A stretch of 64,000 bases of DNA from contig NZ_JBIGHV010000001.1 in NCBI RefSeq assembly GCF_043555835.1, positions 744,001 through 808,000 of the forward strand, in the 5' to 3' direction. Both the position numbers and the translations under genes were made by a program. The number at the start of each line of letters is the position of its first letter. The first letter of the stretch is position 1. The notes beneath the pieces were generated by a model. It worked only from the letters and a program-made list of their open reading frames with translations, searched no databases and was not told where the DNA came from. The DNA is from Pelomonas parva. GTDB lineage: Bacteria; Pseudomonadota; Gammaproteobacteria; Burkholderiales; Burkholderiaceae_C. Positions 52,802 to 62,006 of this stretch are shown in pieces.

Positions 52802-53611
52802 TCAGAGCGAATGGACGAAACCGGCCACCAGCGCTGACCAGGCGTCGGGCTGTTGGTCGACGATGTCCACCCCGCCGCCATCGAGCTCGGCGTAGGCGAA
52901 ATCCGGGCGCAGGGCGCGCGCTCGCAGCGCAAGGTCGTAGATCATGTCGCCGGTGTTGGTGAGGATGAACGCGGGGTGCTTCACCTTCAGCAGGCTCAGC
53001 TCATGTCGGTACTGGAAGGCCGCATGGTGGCCATGCCAGTAGGCGCCCCGGCCCGACAGGGCCTGGATGACGTAGTCGCTCAGCCGGTGCAGCGGCACGC
53101 TGCCGGCGGCCATGCGTTCGCGGGTCTTGAACATCTCGGCGAGATGCTCGCCGCCGGGCAAGGCGGCAAAGGCCTGTTCCTGGACCGTGACCGTGGCGAG
53201 GAAGTTGCTGCGCTCCTCTTCGGTCAGCGGCAGCGGGCCGGCCAGCACCAGCGCGATGGCACGGTCGGGAAACTGCAGCGCCGCTTCGGTCGCCACCGCC
53301 GAGCCGGTGTGATGGCCCAGCATCACGGCCTTGTCCAGGCCGAGCGCATCCAGCACGGCCGGCGCGACGCGGGCGTAGTCCTCGACGCGCGGCACGAAGT
53401 CGGTCGGGTCGGACATGCCGAAGCCCGGCATGTCGACGCCGATGACCTGCAGGCCGTGCGCCGACAGCGGTCCATACACGCCGTCGAACTGGGCCGAGGT
53501 CATCGGCGCCTGATGGAACATCAGCACCGCAGGCCCCTGGCCGAGCACACGGTAGTGGACCTGCCCGAACGGGCCGTCTGCATAGGCCCGACGGGGCAAC
53601 GGTGGATTCAT
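52802..53611 (-). CDS. Alpha/beta-hydrolase-fold protein with altered catalytic triad
   Basis: A 269-aa cytoplasmic alpha/beta hydrolase fold: VHYRVLGQGPAVLMFHQAPMTS, GVDMPGFGMSDP, then LGHHTGSAVA where the nucleophile elbow should be. The Ser is replaced by His101 (G-H-H-T-G), and the usual C-terminal catalytic His block reads DGGGVDIVDQQPDAW, with Val where His is expected. The oxyanion HG is HQ. So at least two triad positions are non-canonical, and the protein may not be a hydrolase. It is first gene of the operon with the GPH transporter and aldehyde dehydrogenase. Confidence 0.8.
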   Translation of the reverse strand: MNPPLPRRAYADGPFGQVHYRVLGQGPAVLMFHQAPMTSAQFDGVYGPLSAHGLQVIGVDMPGFGMSDPTDFVPRVEDYARVAPAVLDALGLDKAVMLGHHTGSAVATEAALQFPDRAIALVLAGPLPLTEEERSNFLATVTVQEQAFAALPGGEHLAEMFKTRERMAAGSVPLHRLSDYVIQALSGRGAYWHGHHAAFQYRHELSLLKVKHPAFILTNTGDMIYDLALRARALRPDFAYAELDGGGVDIVDQQPDAWSALVAGFVHSL

Positions 53612-53676
53612 CTGGATGGCCTTCAGGAATGCGTGGCAGCGGTTCAGCCGGTCGATCCGGGCGGGCGCGCCCGTGC

Positions 53677-53738
53677 ATGATCGCCACGGCACTTGCCGCC
53701 ACAAGCGCTGGGTAGCGCGCGATTCACCAGGTGAACAG
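53677..53738 (-). promoter_or_regulatory. Candidate promoter: IclR-type box for the hydrolase/GPH/ALDH operon
   Basis: The core ATTCACCAGGTGAAC (53722-53736) is nearly a perfect dyad. GATCAT on the minus strand (53677-53682) lies 37 bp past the 19-bp box, and the ATG is 65 bp further. Confidence 0.45.
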
Positions 53739-53767
53739 CGCGTCGTCGGGTGACCTTGCTGGCGCCG

Positions 53768-53794
53768 AAAAAAGGCGCTCCGAAGAGCGCCTTT
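53768..53794 (-). terminator. Rho-independent terminator of TonB receptor 2
   Basis: Stem AAAGGCGCT / AGCGCCTTT with a 6-base loop, followed on the minus strand by a six-T run. It lies 35 bp past the receptor's stop codon. Confidence 0.85.
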
Positions 53795-53828
53795 GGCAAG
53801 GCTGGCCAGCCAGCGCGCGAGCCGAAGC

Positions 53829-56324
53829 TCAGAAGCCGTAGCGAACGCGCACGCCGAACGTGCGCTCGTCCTGCACCGTCGTGAACAGGGCCTGTTGGGA
53901 GAAGTTGACCAGCGGCGTCAAGGTCAGGTTGACCGTGCGGCCCACCGTGACCCAGCCGCGGTTGTCCGTCAGGTTGCGCACGAACAGCTCCACGGACGTG
54001 TTGCCCTTCTCCACGCCGAGCCGGGCGTCCAGGCGGTGATAGGCGTCCGTCTGGCCGAAGTTGTAGTCCGTCTCCCATTGCTTGCCGACATAGGTCAGGT
54101 CGCCGCGCACGAAGCTGCTCCAGCCGCTGGGCAGGCCGAAGCGGTAGGTGGTGTTGGCGGACACCGTGACCTTGGGCACGCGCCCCAGGTCGTTGCCATC
54201 AAAGGCCACGGCGGTACCGGTCAGCGCCATGGCCCCGTTCGAGCCGTAGACCGACGCACCGGCGGCGTTGAACTTGTCCCAGGTGGCGCGCTTCAGGTCC
54301 AGGTAGGCACCGGCGGTCCAGCTGCTGCCGAGCTGGGCGTCGACCTGCAGCTCCAGGCCGCGGATCTTGGCGTCGTTGCCGAAGGTCACGCCGGAGCCCG
54401 TGGCAGTGAACGGACAGGCCGTGGTGCCGGTGGTCGTGCCGCAGCTGGCCGGGTTGAAGAGCGCGCTGGAGGACAGGCGGTTGTTCCACTTCTGGTCGTA
54501 CACCGCGAGCGAGTACTGCAGGGAGTCCGACACGCGCTGCTTCACACCCAGCTCGATGGACTTGAGCTTGGGCTGGGGCGTGAAGTTGCCCAGGTCCGGG
54601 TAGATGCTCTGCATGTAGGCCTTGCCCGCCGCCGAGGCATTGACGTAGCCCGTGTTGACCGTCAACGGCTGCACGCCGCGCGCGACGTTGGCATAGATCG
54701 ACAGGTCGGCGCTCGGCTTGAAGCGCACCGTCATGCGCGGCAGCCAGTTCTCCACGGTGTTGGAGAAGACGGTGCCTGCAAAGGTGGTGGACTCGATCTT
54801 GTCCTTCTGGCGACGGGTCTCGAACGAGGCCGTGATCTGCTGGGTGATGTCGTACTCGATGGAGCCGTAGAGGGCGGGCACCGACGAGTCGAGGTTGAGG
54901 TAGTTGCCGGAGTCGCGCACGGCGGCGGTGGCGCCGTAGGCACTGTTCAGGTTGAGCTGCGACAGCTGGTAGCGCGACTTGAAGTAGCTGGCGCCGATGA
55001 CGCCGCGCAAGGCTGCGCGCGGGTTGGTGGACAGCCGCGCATCGACGGTCATGTCGTTCGTCGCATTGGTCTGCAGCGCGTAGAAGGCCTGCACCTTGCT
55101 GCGGTCCAGGTCGAAGATGCTGGCCGAGTTCGCTTCGTTGTAGCCAATGTTGAAGGAGGCCTCCATGTCCAGCGGCAGCGAGTAGCCGGCCTGCGCCGAG
55201 AAACGCTTGACCTCGCGGGCCATGCCGCCGTGGTCCAGGCGCGGCGCCTTGGCCAGGAAGGGATCGCTCAGGCTGTTGTTGACATAGGCCTCGTAGGCGG
55301 CGGCCGGGATGGCGGTGTTGGCATCGAAGACGCCACTGCCCACGCTCTTGAACGACGGGATGCTGCCGCAGAAGTACGCCGTGCCCGGCGTGTACTGCAC
55401 GCGGCTGCCATCACGGCCGATGCCGCTGAAGGTCTGGCCGGCACAGCTGGTGTTGCCCGTGGCCCGGATGAGGGCCGTGGCCGCCATGGAGTCCTCGTCC
55501 TTCTGGTAGTGGCCACGCACGCGCACCCACAGGTCGTCGGTGGGCGAGAAGTGCAAGGTGCCGGAGATGAACTTGGTGCTCTCCGCGCCCAGGTCGCCGC
55601 CATCACTGGCGCGGTAGGTGGCCGCCTTGTTGCGCGAGCCGAACGAGATGCGGCCGTTCAGCAGGTTGTCGATGAGCGGGCCTTCGATGGTCACGTCGAC
55701 ATCGTTGGAGCCATGCTGGTTCAGCGACGCATTCACCGTGCCGCGCAGCACGCCGGCCGGTGGCTTGGTGATGAAGTTGACCGCGCCGCCAAAGGTGCTG
55801 CGGCCGAAGAAGGCATTCTGCGGGCCCTTGAGCACTTCAACCCGCGCCACATCGGTCATGCCGATGCTGGAGACGCCGCCCGAGATGAAGATGCCGTCGA
55901 TGAAGATGCCGCCCGAGTTGTCCCACGGGAAGTTCAACTCGCCTTGCAGGCCGCGGAACGTCGTCACGCCGAAGGCACGGCCCTGGGCGCCCGAGCCCTG
56001 CGCGGAGGTGAAGTTGAAGCCGGCCTGCGTGGTCAGGTCCTTGATCTCGGTCGTGCCGCTGGCACGCAGTTCCTTGTCGGAGAACGACTGGATCGAGATC
56101 GGCACCTCCAGCAGTTTTTCGCTGCGCTTGCGGGCCGTGACGGTGACCGTCGGCAGTGCGTTGCTGCTCGTCGCTGCAGCGTCCGCCACGGCAGGCGCGG
56201 CGGCGGCTTCAGTCTGCGCGAGCGCCGGGGCGGTCAACAGGGCGCAGGCGAGCGCGACGGCGGTAGGAGCGAGCCATGGCTGGTGCGGCTGCTGCGATTG
56301 GCACAGGGGCTGATGCGATTGCAT
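53829..56324 (-). CDS. TonB-dependent outer-membrane receptor (copy 2)
   Basis: An 831-aa receptor with a signal peptide (APTAVALACALLTAPALAQT). Its plug region VTVTARKRSEKLLEVPISIQSF, FRGLQGELNFPWDNSGGIFIDGIF and VEVLKGPQNAFFGRSTFGGAVNFIT is almost the same as in copy 1. The barrel ends GVRVRYGF. The strong similarity of plug domains with more varied barrel loops suggests two related ligands. GGAGA precedes the ATG. It is single-gene, with its own promoter and terminator. Confidence 0.95.
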   Translation of the reverse strand: MQSHQPLCQSQQPHQPWLAPTAVALACALLTAPALAQTEAAAAPAVADAAATSSNALPTVTVTARKRSEKLLEVPISIQSFSDKELRASGTTEIKDLTTQAGFNFTSAQGSGAQGRAFGVTTFRGLQGELNFPWDNSGGIFIDGIFISGGVSSIGMTDVARVEVLKGPQNAFFGRSTFGGAVNFITKPPAGVLRGTVNASLNQHGSNDVDVTIEGPLIDNLLNGRISFGSRNKAATYRASDGGDLGAESTKFISGTLHFSPTDDLWVRVRGHYQKDEDSMAATALIRATGNTSCAGQTFSGIGRDGSRVQYTPGTAYFCGSIPSFKSVGSGVFDANTAIPAAAYEAYVNNSLSDPFLAKAPRLDHGGMAREVKRFSAQAGYSLPLDMEASFNIGYNEANSASIFDLDRSKVQAFYALQTNATNDMTVDARLSTNPRAALRGVIGASYFKSRYQLSQLNLNSAYGATAAVRDSGNYLNLDSSVPALYGSIEYDITQQITASFETRRQKDKIESTTFAGTVFSNTVENWLPRMTVRFKPSADLSIYANVARGVQPLTVNTGYVNASAAGKAYMQSIYPDLGNFTPQPKLKSIELGVKQRVSDSLQYSLAVYDQKWNNRLSSSALFNPASCGTTTGTTACPFTATGSGVTFGNDAKIRGLELQVDAQLGSSWTAGAYLDLKRATWDKFNAAGASVYGSNGAMALTGTAVAFDGNDLGRVPKVTVSANTTYRFGLPSGWSSFVRGDLTYVGKQWETDYNFGQTDAYHRLDARLGVEKGNTSVELFVRNLTDNRGWVTVGRTVNLTLTPLVNFSQQALFTTVQDERTFGVRVRYGF

Positions 56325-56433
56325 GTGTATTTCTCCGGGTTGCGTAGAGAGGACCGTGACGTGGGTGGTTCAGGCGCGACGCCTGTCTGGCCATCCGGGC
56401 TGGAGCGGTGATTTCTTGCTCGGGTTGGACGCG

Positions 56434-56495
56434 AATGTAGGCAGCCCCACCGATGCGCGTCGCCTTCTGTTTGCCTTCACTCGGCAGGTGGATAA
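56434..56495 (-). promoter_or_regulatory. Candidate promoter: IclR-type box for TonB receptor 2
   Basis: Box TCACTCGGCAGGTGGATAA (56477-56495, + strand), 37 bp, then TACATT on the minus strand (56434-56439). The ATG is 110 bp past the hexamer, exactly as in receptor 1. Confidence 0.6.
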
Positions 56496-56583
56496 GCGTC
56501 CGCCTGCGGGCTGTTTTCATGCTGCAGCGCAGTGCCTGCGAGCCTCCGCGCGGTGCCTCATGCCCCAGCCTGGCGAGGCGGGT

Positions 56584-57789
56584 TCATGCGATGGCCGCAG
56601 CCTGTTCGAGGCTCGTGAACATCGACTGCTTGAGCAGGTAGGTTCGGCGCGCGGCGCTGTCGTTCATCAGCTTGTTCATCGCCTCGCTGCGCTGCGCGCG
56701 GGCGTTGGCCCAGCCGTCGCGCATCAGCCGCGTGTTCTCTATCGTCTGGGCCTGCACGAAGTCATGCGTGATGGTGCGGCGCTGGCGCTCGTACAGCGCG
56801 ATCTGTTCGGCCGCATCGGCGCCGTGGCGCAGCACGCGCACCAGCTTCTCGGTGGCGTTCATGGCATCGTGGATGCCGCTGTTCATGCCGAAGCCGCCCA
56901 TCGGGCTGTTCAGGTGGGCCGAGTCACCGACCAGCAGGATGTTGCCAACGGCGAAGCGCTCGCAGACGCGCTGGTGCGCGCGGTAGATGGTGCGGTGGCG
57001 CGTGACGATGTCGCACTCGCGGCCCAGCATGCGGCCGAACACGCCGTTCTTGTACTCGTCCGACACCAGTTGCTCGTCGGTCAGGTCGGTCGGCGCCGGC
57101 ACGAGGATGCGCCACAGGCCCGGCACGCGCAGCACCACCATCCACTCCTGCGGGTCGGAGATGTAGTTGACGTAGCTGAGGTCGTCGAAGGCCTCCTCGA
57201 TGGGGTACTCGGTCGAGAAGCAGACGAACTTCTCGTCATACGTGAAGCCCGGGAACTGCAGGCCCAGCACCTTGCGCACGACGCTGCTGGCGCCGTCGGC
57301 AGCAATGAGGTGGCGGGCGCGCCAGCGCTCCACCGTGTTGGCGCTCTCGACATAGGCGGTCACGCCGTCGGCGTCCTGCTCGACGAACAGCACGCGCTGG
57401 CCCTGCAGCACGGTGGCGCTGGGCTGCAGCTTGAGCTGGGCGACGATGTTGGCCGTCACGCGGTGCTGCTCGCACTGGATGCGGAATGGGAAGCGCGTGC
57501 GGTCGGCGATCTCGCCCATGTCGAACGAGAAGACCTCGCCGGTCTGGCGGTCGCGGTACTGGTAGATCGGCGCCTTCAGACCCTGGCTGAACAGCGTGTC
57601 GGCCGCGCCGAGGTCGCTGAGGATCTCCAGCGTCGGTGCGTGATAGGTGGAGGCGCGCAGGTCGGTCGCGCTGCTGGACAGCGGCTCGATGGCGGCGACG
57701 GTGATGCCCTGGCGGGCCAGCGAGAGCGCGGCAGTGGCGCCGACCGGCCCGAGACCGGCGACCAGCACCTCGGTGTCGTGAGTGATCAT
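56584..57789 (-). CDS. FAD-dependent monooxygenase, MhpA/PheA-like aromatic hydroxylase
   Basis: A 401-aa class A flavoprotein hydroxylase: VLVAGLGPVGATAALSLARQG at the N-terminus, DG motif LIAADGASSVVRKVLGL, and GD motif ILLVGDSAHLNSPMGGFGMNSGIHDAMN. It resembles 3-(3-hydroxyphenyl)propionate and related phenol hydroxylases but lacks the C-terminal thioredoxin-like domain of the longer members. The ATG at 57789 fits the FAD motif; the open frame to 57939 adds nothing. It diverges from the cytochrome c operon, with a dyad box for each direction in the 228-bp gap. Confidence 0.9.
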   Translation of the reverse strand: MITHDTEVLVAGLGPVGATAALSLARQGITVAAIEPLSSSATDLRASTYHAPTLEILSDLGAADTLFSQGLKAPIYQYRDRQTGEVFSFDMGEIADRTRFPFRIQCEQHRVTANIVAQLKLQPSATVLQGQRVLFVEQDADGVTAYVESANTVERWRARHLIAADGASSVVRKVLGLQFPGFTYDEKFVCFSTEYPIEEAFDDLSYVNYISDPQEWMVVLRVPGLWRILVPAPTDLTDEQLVSDEYKNGVFGRMLGRECDIVTRHRTIYRAHQRVCERFAVGNILLVGDSAHLNSPMGGFGMNSGIHDAMNATEKLVRVLRHGADAAEQIALYERQRRTITHDFVQAQTIENTRLMRDGWANARAQRSEAMNKLMNDSAARRTYLLKQSMFTSLEQAAAIA

Positions 57790-57827
57790 GGGGAGAGATG
57801 CCTTCCAGGCTGCAGCAGAGATGCCCC

Positions 57828-57889
57828 ATCCTGGCGCGCCACGGCGGCCGGGTCTTGCCTGGGTGCGCGGCCGTCCATCAGGCGGATAG
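57828..57889 (-). promoter_or_regulatory. Candidate promoter: IclR-type box for the aromatic hydroxylase
   Basis: Box CCGTCCATCAGGCGGATAG (57871-57889, + strand), exactly 37 bp, then CAGGAT on the minus strand (57828-57833), a moderate -10. The box shares GGCGGATA with those at 33274 and 44470. Confidence 0.5.
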
Positions 57890-57912
57890 GCCGGGGCCGC
57901 CGCAGCGACGGA

Positions 57913-57975
57913 GTTGCCGCAGCGTGAACAACGCAGCACGCCGCGCCGGGCCTACGCACCACCCCGCCCTAGCAT
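57913..57975 (+). promoter_or_regulatory. Candidate promoter: IclR-type box for the cytochrome c operon
   Basis: The core TGCCGCAGCGTGAAC (57915-57929) has a good right arm only. TAGCAT (57970-57975) lies 38 bp past the 19-bp box. Confidence 0.35.
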
Positions 57976-58017
57976 CGGCAGCGACTCGCGTTCCCGGACT
58001 CATCCAAAGGTATGGAC

Positions 58018-58422
58018 ATGCTGCTGAAGACCTTGCGCCTCGCCCCGTTGGGCGCCACCTTGTTGTTCGCGCTGCTCGGCACGGGCGCCGCGCTGGCACA
58101 GCCGGCCGCCGATGCCGCCAGCATCAACAAAGGCAAGCGCCTGTACATGCGCTGCGCCGCCTGCCATGACACCGGCGACACCGGCCCCGCCCGCATCGGC
58201 CCGCACCTGAAGGGCCTGGTCGGCCGGCCCATGGGCAGCGTGCCGGGCTACAACTACTCCGCCGCGATGAAGGCCAAGCCGCTGGTGTGGGACGAGGCCC
58301 AGCTGAATGCCTGGCTGATCAAGCCGGCGGCCGTGGTGCCCGGCACCACGATGGCATTCGCCGGCATGCCTGACGCGGCCGAGCGCAAGGCGCTGATCGA
58401 CTACCTGCGCACGATCAAGTGA
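58018..58422 (+). CDS. Periplasmic class I cytochrome c
   Basis: A 134-aa protein with a Sec signal (LGATLLFALLGTGAALAQ), one haem motif CAACH in RLYMRCAACHDTGDTGPARIGP, and a likely Met ligand in MAFAGMPDAAERKALIDYLRTIK. It is a mitochondrial-type cytochrome c552-like electron carrier. AAAGG is 7 bp before this ATG, so I prefer it to the ATG 6 bp earlier. Its stop overlaps the GTG of the VOC gene. It is probably the electron acceptor for a periplasmic flavoenzyme or dehydrogenase of the cluster. Confidence 0.92.
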   Translation: MLLKTLRLAPLGATLLFALLGTGAALAQPAADAASINKGKRLYMRCAACHDTGDTGPARIGPHLKGLVGRPMGSVPGYNYSAAMKAKPLVWDEAQLNAWLIKPAAVVPGTTMAFAGMPDAAERKALIDYLRTIK

Positions 58423-59411
58423 CGGCGGCGGCCGCCACCGGCGGCGACTTCCGCATCGACGGCTTCAACGAAGCCGTGCTGATCGTCCGCGACGAGCGCC
58501 CGCACCTGGCCTGCTGGGTCGGCAACGGCGGCTGGGTCGTGCGCCACCAGGGCGCTGTGGACCCGCGCCTGCTGGCCGCCTGGGGCCGCCCCGGCGCCAG
58601 CGGCCAGGAATGGCTGCTGGCCCACCCCGACTGCGACACCGGCTTCGTGCGCCTGCTGCGCCTGGAGGGTGCAGGCCCGCAGCACGACATCCGCGCCGAT
58701 GACCAATGCTGGGACAGCGGCGGCATCTTCGACCTCAACGTGCGCGTGCTGGACGTCGACGCGATGGCCGCGCGCATGCGGGCGCTGCAATGGCACGGCG
58801 TGGCACCGCCCATCGCCTGGGACTTCGGCACGCTGGGCGTCAAGGAATGGCTGGTGCGCGGGCCGGACAACGTGCGCCTGGCGCTGATCGAGCGCCTGCA
58901 TCCGCCGCTGGAAGGCTTCAGCCACCTGCGCGAGTTCAGCCAGGTCTTCAACTCCAGCCAGATCGTGCGCGACGTGGACGTGGCGCTGGCCTTCTACCGC
59001 GACGTGCTGGGTTTTCAGATCGCATCGCGCTATGAGTCGCCAGGCTTTGCGCCTGGGCCCAACCTGTTCGGCGCGCCGCCCGGCCTGGCCTCGCAGATCG
59101 GCCTGAAGCTGTGCATCGTGCATCCGCAGGGCAAGGTCGAGGGCTCGGTCGAGCTGGTGGCCGCGCCCGGCGCCGAGGGGCGCGACCTGTCCGCCGACGC
59201 CGGCCCGCCGCATTTCGGCATGGCGACGCTGCGCTTCCCGACGCGCGGCGTCGAGGCCCTGGCCCGCCATGTCGAAGCCGCCGGCCATGCGCTGGCGATG
59301 CCGCCGAGCACGGTCACGCTGGCGCCGCATGGCGAGGTGCGCCTGCTGGCGCTGCGGGCGCCGGATGGGGCCTGGCTGGAGTTCTTCGAGACGCCACTGC
59401 TCGCAGGCTGA
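58419..59411 (+). CDS. Two-domain VOC-superfamily protein (glyoxalase/extradiol-dioxygenase fold)
   Basis: A 330-aa protein with two vicinal-oxygen-chelate modules. The first is FNEAVLIVRDERPHLACWVG to LIERL; the second starts FNSSQIVRDVDVALAFYRDVLGFQIASRYES and ends PDGAWLEFFETPL. The Glu of LEFFE and a His in GPPHFGMATLRFP are candidate metal ligands in module 2. A dioxygenase, an isomerase/epimerase or a lyase is possible. GTG start overlapping the cytochrome stop. Its operon place before an amidase and imidase-like genes could make it the ring-cleaving step. Confidence 0.8.
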   Translation: MTAAAATGGDFRIDGFNEAVLIVRDERPHLACWVGNGGWVVRHQGAVDPRLLAAWGRPGASGQEWLLAHPDCDTGFVRLLRLEGAGPQHDIRADDQCWDSGGIFDLNVRVLDVDAMAARMRALQWHGVAPPIAWDFGTLGVKEWLVRGPDNVRLALIERLHPPLEGFSHLREFSQVFNSSQIVRDVDVALAFYRDVLGFQIASRYESPGFAPGPNLFGAPPGLASQIGLKLCIVHPQGKVEGSVELVAAPGAEGRDLSADAGPPHFGMATLRFPTRGVEALARHVEAAGHALAMPPSTVTLAPHGEVRLLALRAPDGAWLEFFETPLLAG

Positions 59412-59478
59412 TCAGCCGCCCGGCCGGCTTTGTCGCTGCCGGCGCGCCTGCCTATCGTCCCCAGCAAAGGAGCGACGC

Positions 59479-60156
59479 ATGGAAACATCCAACAAGACCG
59501 CCCGCGAGATCTGGGCCGACATCAAGGCCAACCCCCAGCGCGCCCGCTTCGGCTACGGCCGCAAGGCCGTGCTGGTGAACATCGATTTCCAGTGCGCCTA
59601 CACGCGCGTCGACGAGTTCAAGACCGCCTACGAGACCGACCCGCGCCAGATCGAATACGTCAATGCGCTGGCCCAACGCTTTCGTGCGCTGGACTGGCCG
59701 GTCGTCTGGACCCATGTGGCCTATGCCGAATCGGCCGAGGATGCCGGCGTCTGGGGCACGCGCACAGACACGCCCGACTCGCTGCAGAACATCAAGCACG
59801 GCTCGCGCCGTGCGGCGTTCGACGAGCGCTGCGACATTGAGCACGGCCGCGACCTCGTCTATTGCAAGCGCATGCCCTCGCCCTTCTTCGAGACGCCGCT
59901 GCCCTCGCTGCTGGTCTGGCACCAGGTCGACACGGTGGTCATCACCGGCGGCTCCACCTCGGGCTGCGTGCGCGCAGCGGCTGTGGACTCGCTGTCGCGG
60001 GGCTACCGCACCATCGTTCCCGAGCAGTGCGTGGCGGACAAGCACGAGTCCTACCACTTCGCCAACCTGACCGACCTGATGCTGAAGTACGCCGATGTCG
60101 TCGACGTGAGCGAAACGCTGGGCTGGCTGGACGAGCGCGCGAAGGTGCCCGCATGA
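59479..60156 (+). CDS. Isochorismatase-family cysteine amidohydrolase (copy 2)
   Basis: A 225-aa protein with the triad Asp36 (VLVNIDFQCAYTRVDEF), Lys130 (LVYCKRMPSPFFETPL) and Cys163 (GGSTSGCVRAAAVDS). AAGGAG lies 6 bp before the ATG. The N-carbamoylsarcosine amidase / maleamate amidase branch is the best fit. It is coupled by ATGA to a PuuE-like gene, matching the two-step imide-to-half-amide-to-diacid logic. It is paralogous to the protein at 32582 but diverged outside the active site. Confidence 0.88.
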   Translation: METSNKTAREIWADIKANPQRARFGYGRKAVLVNIDFQCAYTRVDEFKTAYETDPRQIEYVNALAQRFRALDWPVVWTHVAYAESAEDAGVWGTRTDTPDSLQNIKHGSRRAAFDERCDIEHGRDLVYCKRMPSPFFETPLPSLLVWHQVDTVVITGGSTSGCVRAAAVDSLSRGYRTIVPEQCVADKHESYHFANLTDLMLKYADVVDVSETLGWLDERAKVPA

Positions 60157-61070
60157 AGGCCGACACCGGCCACTACGACTACTGGCCCTACCTCGACCGG
60201 CCCAAGATCCGCTGGCCGGGCAACGCGCGCGTGGCCTTCTGGGTGGCGCCCAACATCGAGTTCTACGAGCTGAACCCGCCGGTCAACCCGTCGCGCGCCG
60301 CCTGGCCGCACCCGTCGCCCGCCGTGCCCGGCTACTCGATACGCGACTACGGCAACCGCGTCGGCCACATGCGGCAGATGAAGCTGCTGGACAAGTACGG
60401 CGTGCGCGGCTCGATCTCGCTGTCCACCGCGCTGTGCATCCACCATCCCGAGATCATCGCGATGTGCCGCGAGCGCGATTGGGAGTTCTTCAGCCACGGC
60501 ATCTACAACACGCGCTACACCTACGGCATGTCCGAGGCGCAGGAGCGCTCGATGATCCTCGAGTCCATCGAGACCATCGCCCAGCACACCGGCCGCGCGC
60601 CGGCCGGCTACCTGGCGCCGGCGCTGTCGCACAGCGAGCACACGCTGGACCTCTTTGCCGAGCTGGGCGGCCTCTACAGCTGCGACCTCTTCCACGACGA
60701 CCAGCCCACGCCGCTGCGCGTGCGCGGCGGCCAGCGCTTCGTGTCGGTGCCCTACTCGCTGGAGCTGAACGACACCATCGCCTACGTGGTCAACAAGATC
60801 GAGCCGCGCCGCTACGGCCAGATGATCAAGGACAGCTTCGACCGCCTCTACGCCGAGGGCGCCGAGAGCGGCACGGTGATGTGCATCCCGACGCACAACT
60901 ACCAGGTCAGCTGCCCGCACCGGCTCAAGGCCTTCGAGGACGCGCTGGCCTACATCACCGGCCACAGCGATGTCTGGGTCACCACCGGCCGCGAGATCGC
61001 CGAGCACTACCTCGCGCACCAGCACGACGACGCGCTGGCCAGCATCGCAGCCAAGAACGGAGGCCGCTGA
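60153..61070 (+). CDS. PuuE-like polysaccharide-deacetylase-fold hydrolase (copy 2)
   Basis: A 305-aa protein. RPKIRWPGNARVAFWVAPNIEFYELN has NIEF in place of the metal-binding DD. FFSHGIYNTRYTYGMSE and IPTHNYQVSCPHRLKAFEDAL are the other conserved blocks. Like copies 1 and 3 it lacks the CE4 metal triad, and there is no signal peptide, so a cytoplasmic cyclic imide/amide hydrolase is the preferred reading. It overlaps the amidase gene and abuts copy 3. Confidence 0.85.
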   Translation: MKADTGHYDYWPYLDRPKIRWPGNARVAFWVAPNIEFYELNPPVNPSRAAWPHPSPAVPGYSIRDYGNRVGHMRQMKLLDKYGVRGSISLSTALCIHHPEIIAMCRERDWEFFSHGIYNTRYTYGMSEAQERSMILESIETIAQHTGRAPAGYLAPALSHSEHTLDLFAELGGLYSCDLFHDDQPTPLRVRGGQRFVSVPYSLELNDTIAYVVNKIEPRRYGQMIKDSFDRLYAEGAESGTVMCIPTHNYQVSCPHRLKAFEDALAYITGHSDVWVTTGREIAEHYLAHQHDDALASIAAKNGGR

Positions 61071-62006
61071 ATGGCACTCGACCCCTCCCATCTGGACTAC
61101 CCGCAGCGCCGCTACGGCATGGACCATGGGCGCTACGACTGGTCCCTGCTGACCGACCGGCCGCGCCTGCAATGGCCCGGCGGCAAGCCGCTGGCCGTGT
61201 GGATCAACGTGAGCCTGCAGCATTTCCCGATGAACCCATCGGCCAAGCTGAAGCTGCCCGGCTCCATGACCATGCCCTACCCCGACCTGCGCCACTTCAC
61301 GCTGCGCGACTACGGCAACCGGGTCGGCATCTACCGCCTGCTGCGCGCCTTCGATGCCTATGGCGTGCGGCCCAGCTTTGCCATCAATGCCGAGCTGGCG
61401 CTGCGCTACCCGGCGCTGATGGCCGACATCCGCGCGCGCGGCGACGAGGTGCTGGGCCACTCGTGGTCCATGGACACACCGCATGTCGGCGGCCTGGCGG
61501 TTGACGAGGAGCGGGCCACCGTGCAGCGCTCGCTGGCCACGCTGCGCGAAGCCAGCGGCCAGCCCGTGCGCGGCTGGCTCAGCCCCGGCAAGCTGCAGAG
61601 CCCCCACACGCCCGAGCTGCTGAAGGCCGAAGGCATCGACTACTTCTGCGACTGGGTCAACGACGAGTTGCCCTATGCCTTCCACACCGCCCACGGCAGC
61701 CTGTGGAACCTGCCGCTGGCCACCGAGATCGAGGACCGCTTCGTCGTGATGGACAACCTGCATGCCGAGGCCTCATGGGCCGAACAGGTGATGGACGCCT
61801 TCGACCTGTTGCTGGCCGAGGCCCGCGAGCAGGGCGGCAGGCTGCTGAGCCTGTCGCTGCACCCCTGGGTGATGGGCCAGCCGCACCGCATCCAGCACCT
61901 GGAGACGGTGCTGCAGCACATCAGCGCGTCCAGCGAGGTCTGGCAGGCGTCGCCCGGCGAGATCATCGATGCCTTCGCCGCCCAGCAGCTGGAGGTGGCG
62001 GCATGA
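61071..62006 (+). CDS. PuuE-like polysaccharide-deacetylase-fold hydrolase (copy 3)
   Basis: A 311-aa protein starting directly after copy 2. RPRLQWPGGKPLAVWINVSLQHFPMN has SLQHF at the NIEF/NLETW site, VLGHSWSMDTPHVGGL is the second block, and LSLHPWVMGQPHRIQHLE the third. It is more diverged from copies 1 and 2 at catalytic positions. The side-by-side pair with different active-site residues suggests a heteromer or two successive substrates. ATGA overlap with the HMG-CoA-lyase-like gene. Confidence 0.85.
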   Translation: MALDPSHLDYPQRRYGMDHGRYDWSLLTDRPRLQWPGGKPLAVWINVSLQHFPMNPSAKLKLPGSMTMPYPDLRHFTLRDYGNRVGIYRLLRAFDAYGVRPSFAINAELALRYPALMADIRARGDEVLGHSWSMDTPHVGGLAVDEERATVQRSLATLREASGQPVRGWLSPGKLQSPHTPELLKAEGIDYFCDWVNDELPYAFHTAHGSLWNLPLATEIEDRFVVMDNLHAEASWAEQVMDAFDLLLAEAREQGGRLLSLSLHPWVMGQPHRIQHLETVLQHISASSEVWQASPGEIIDAFAAQQLEVAA

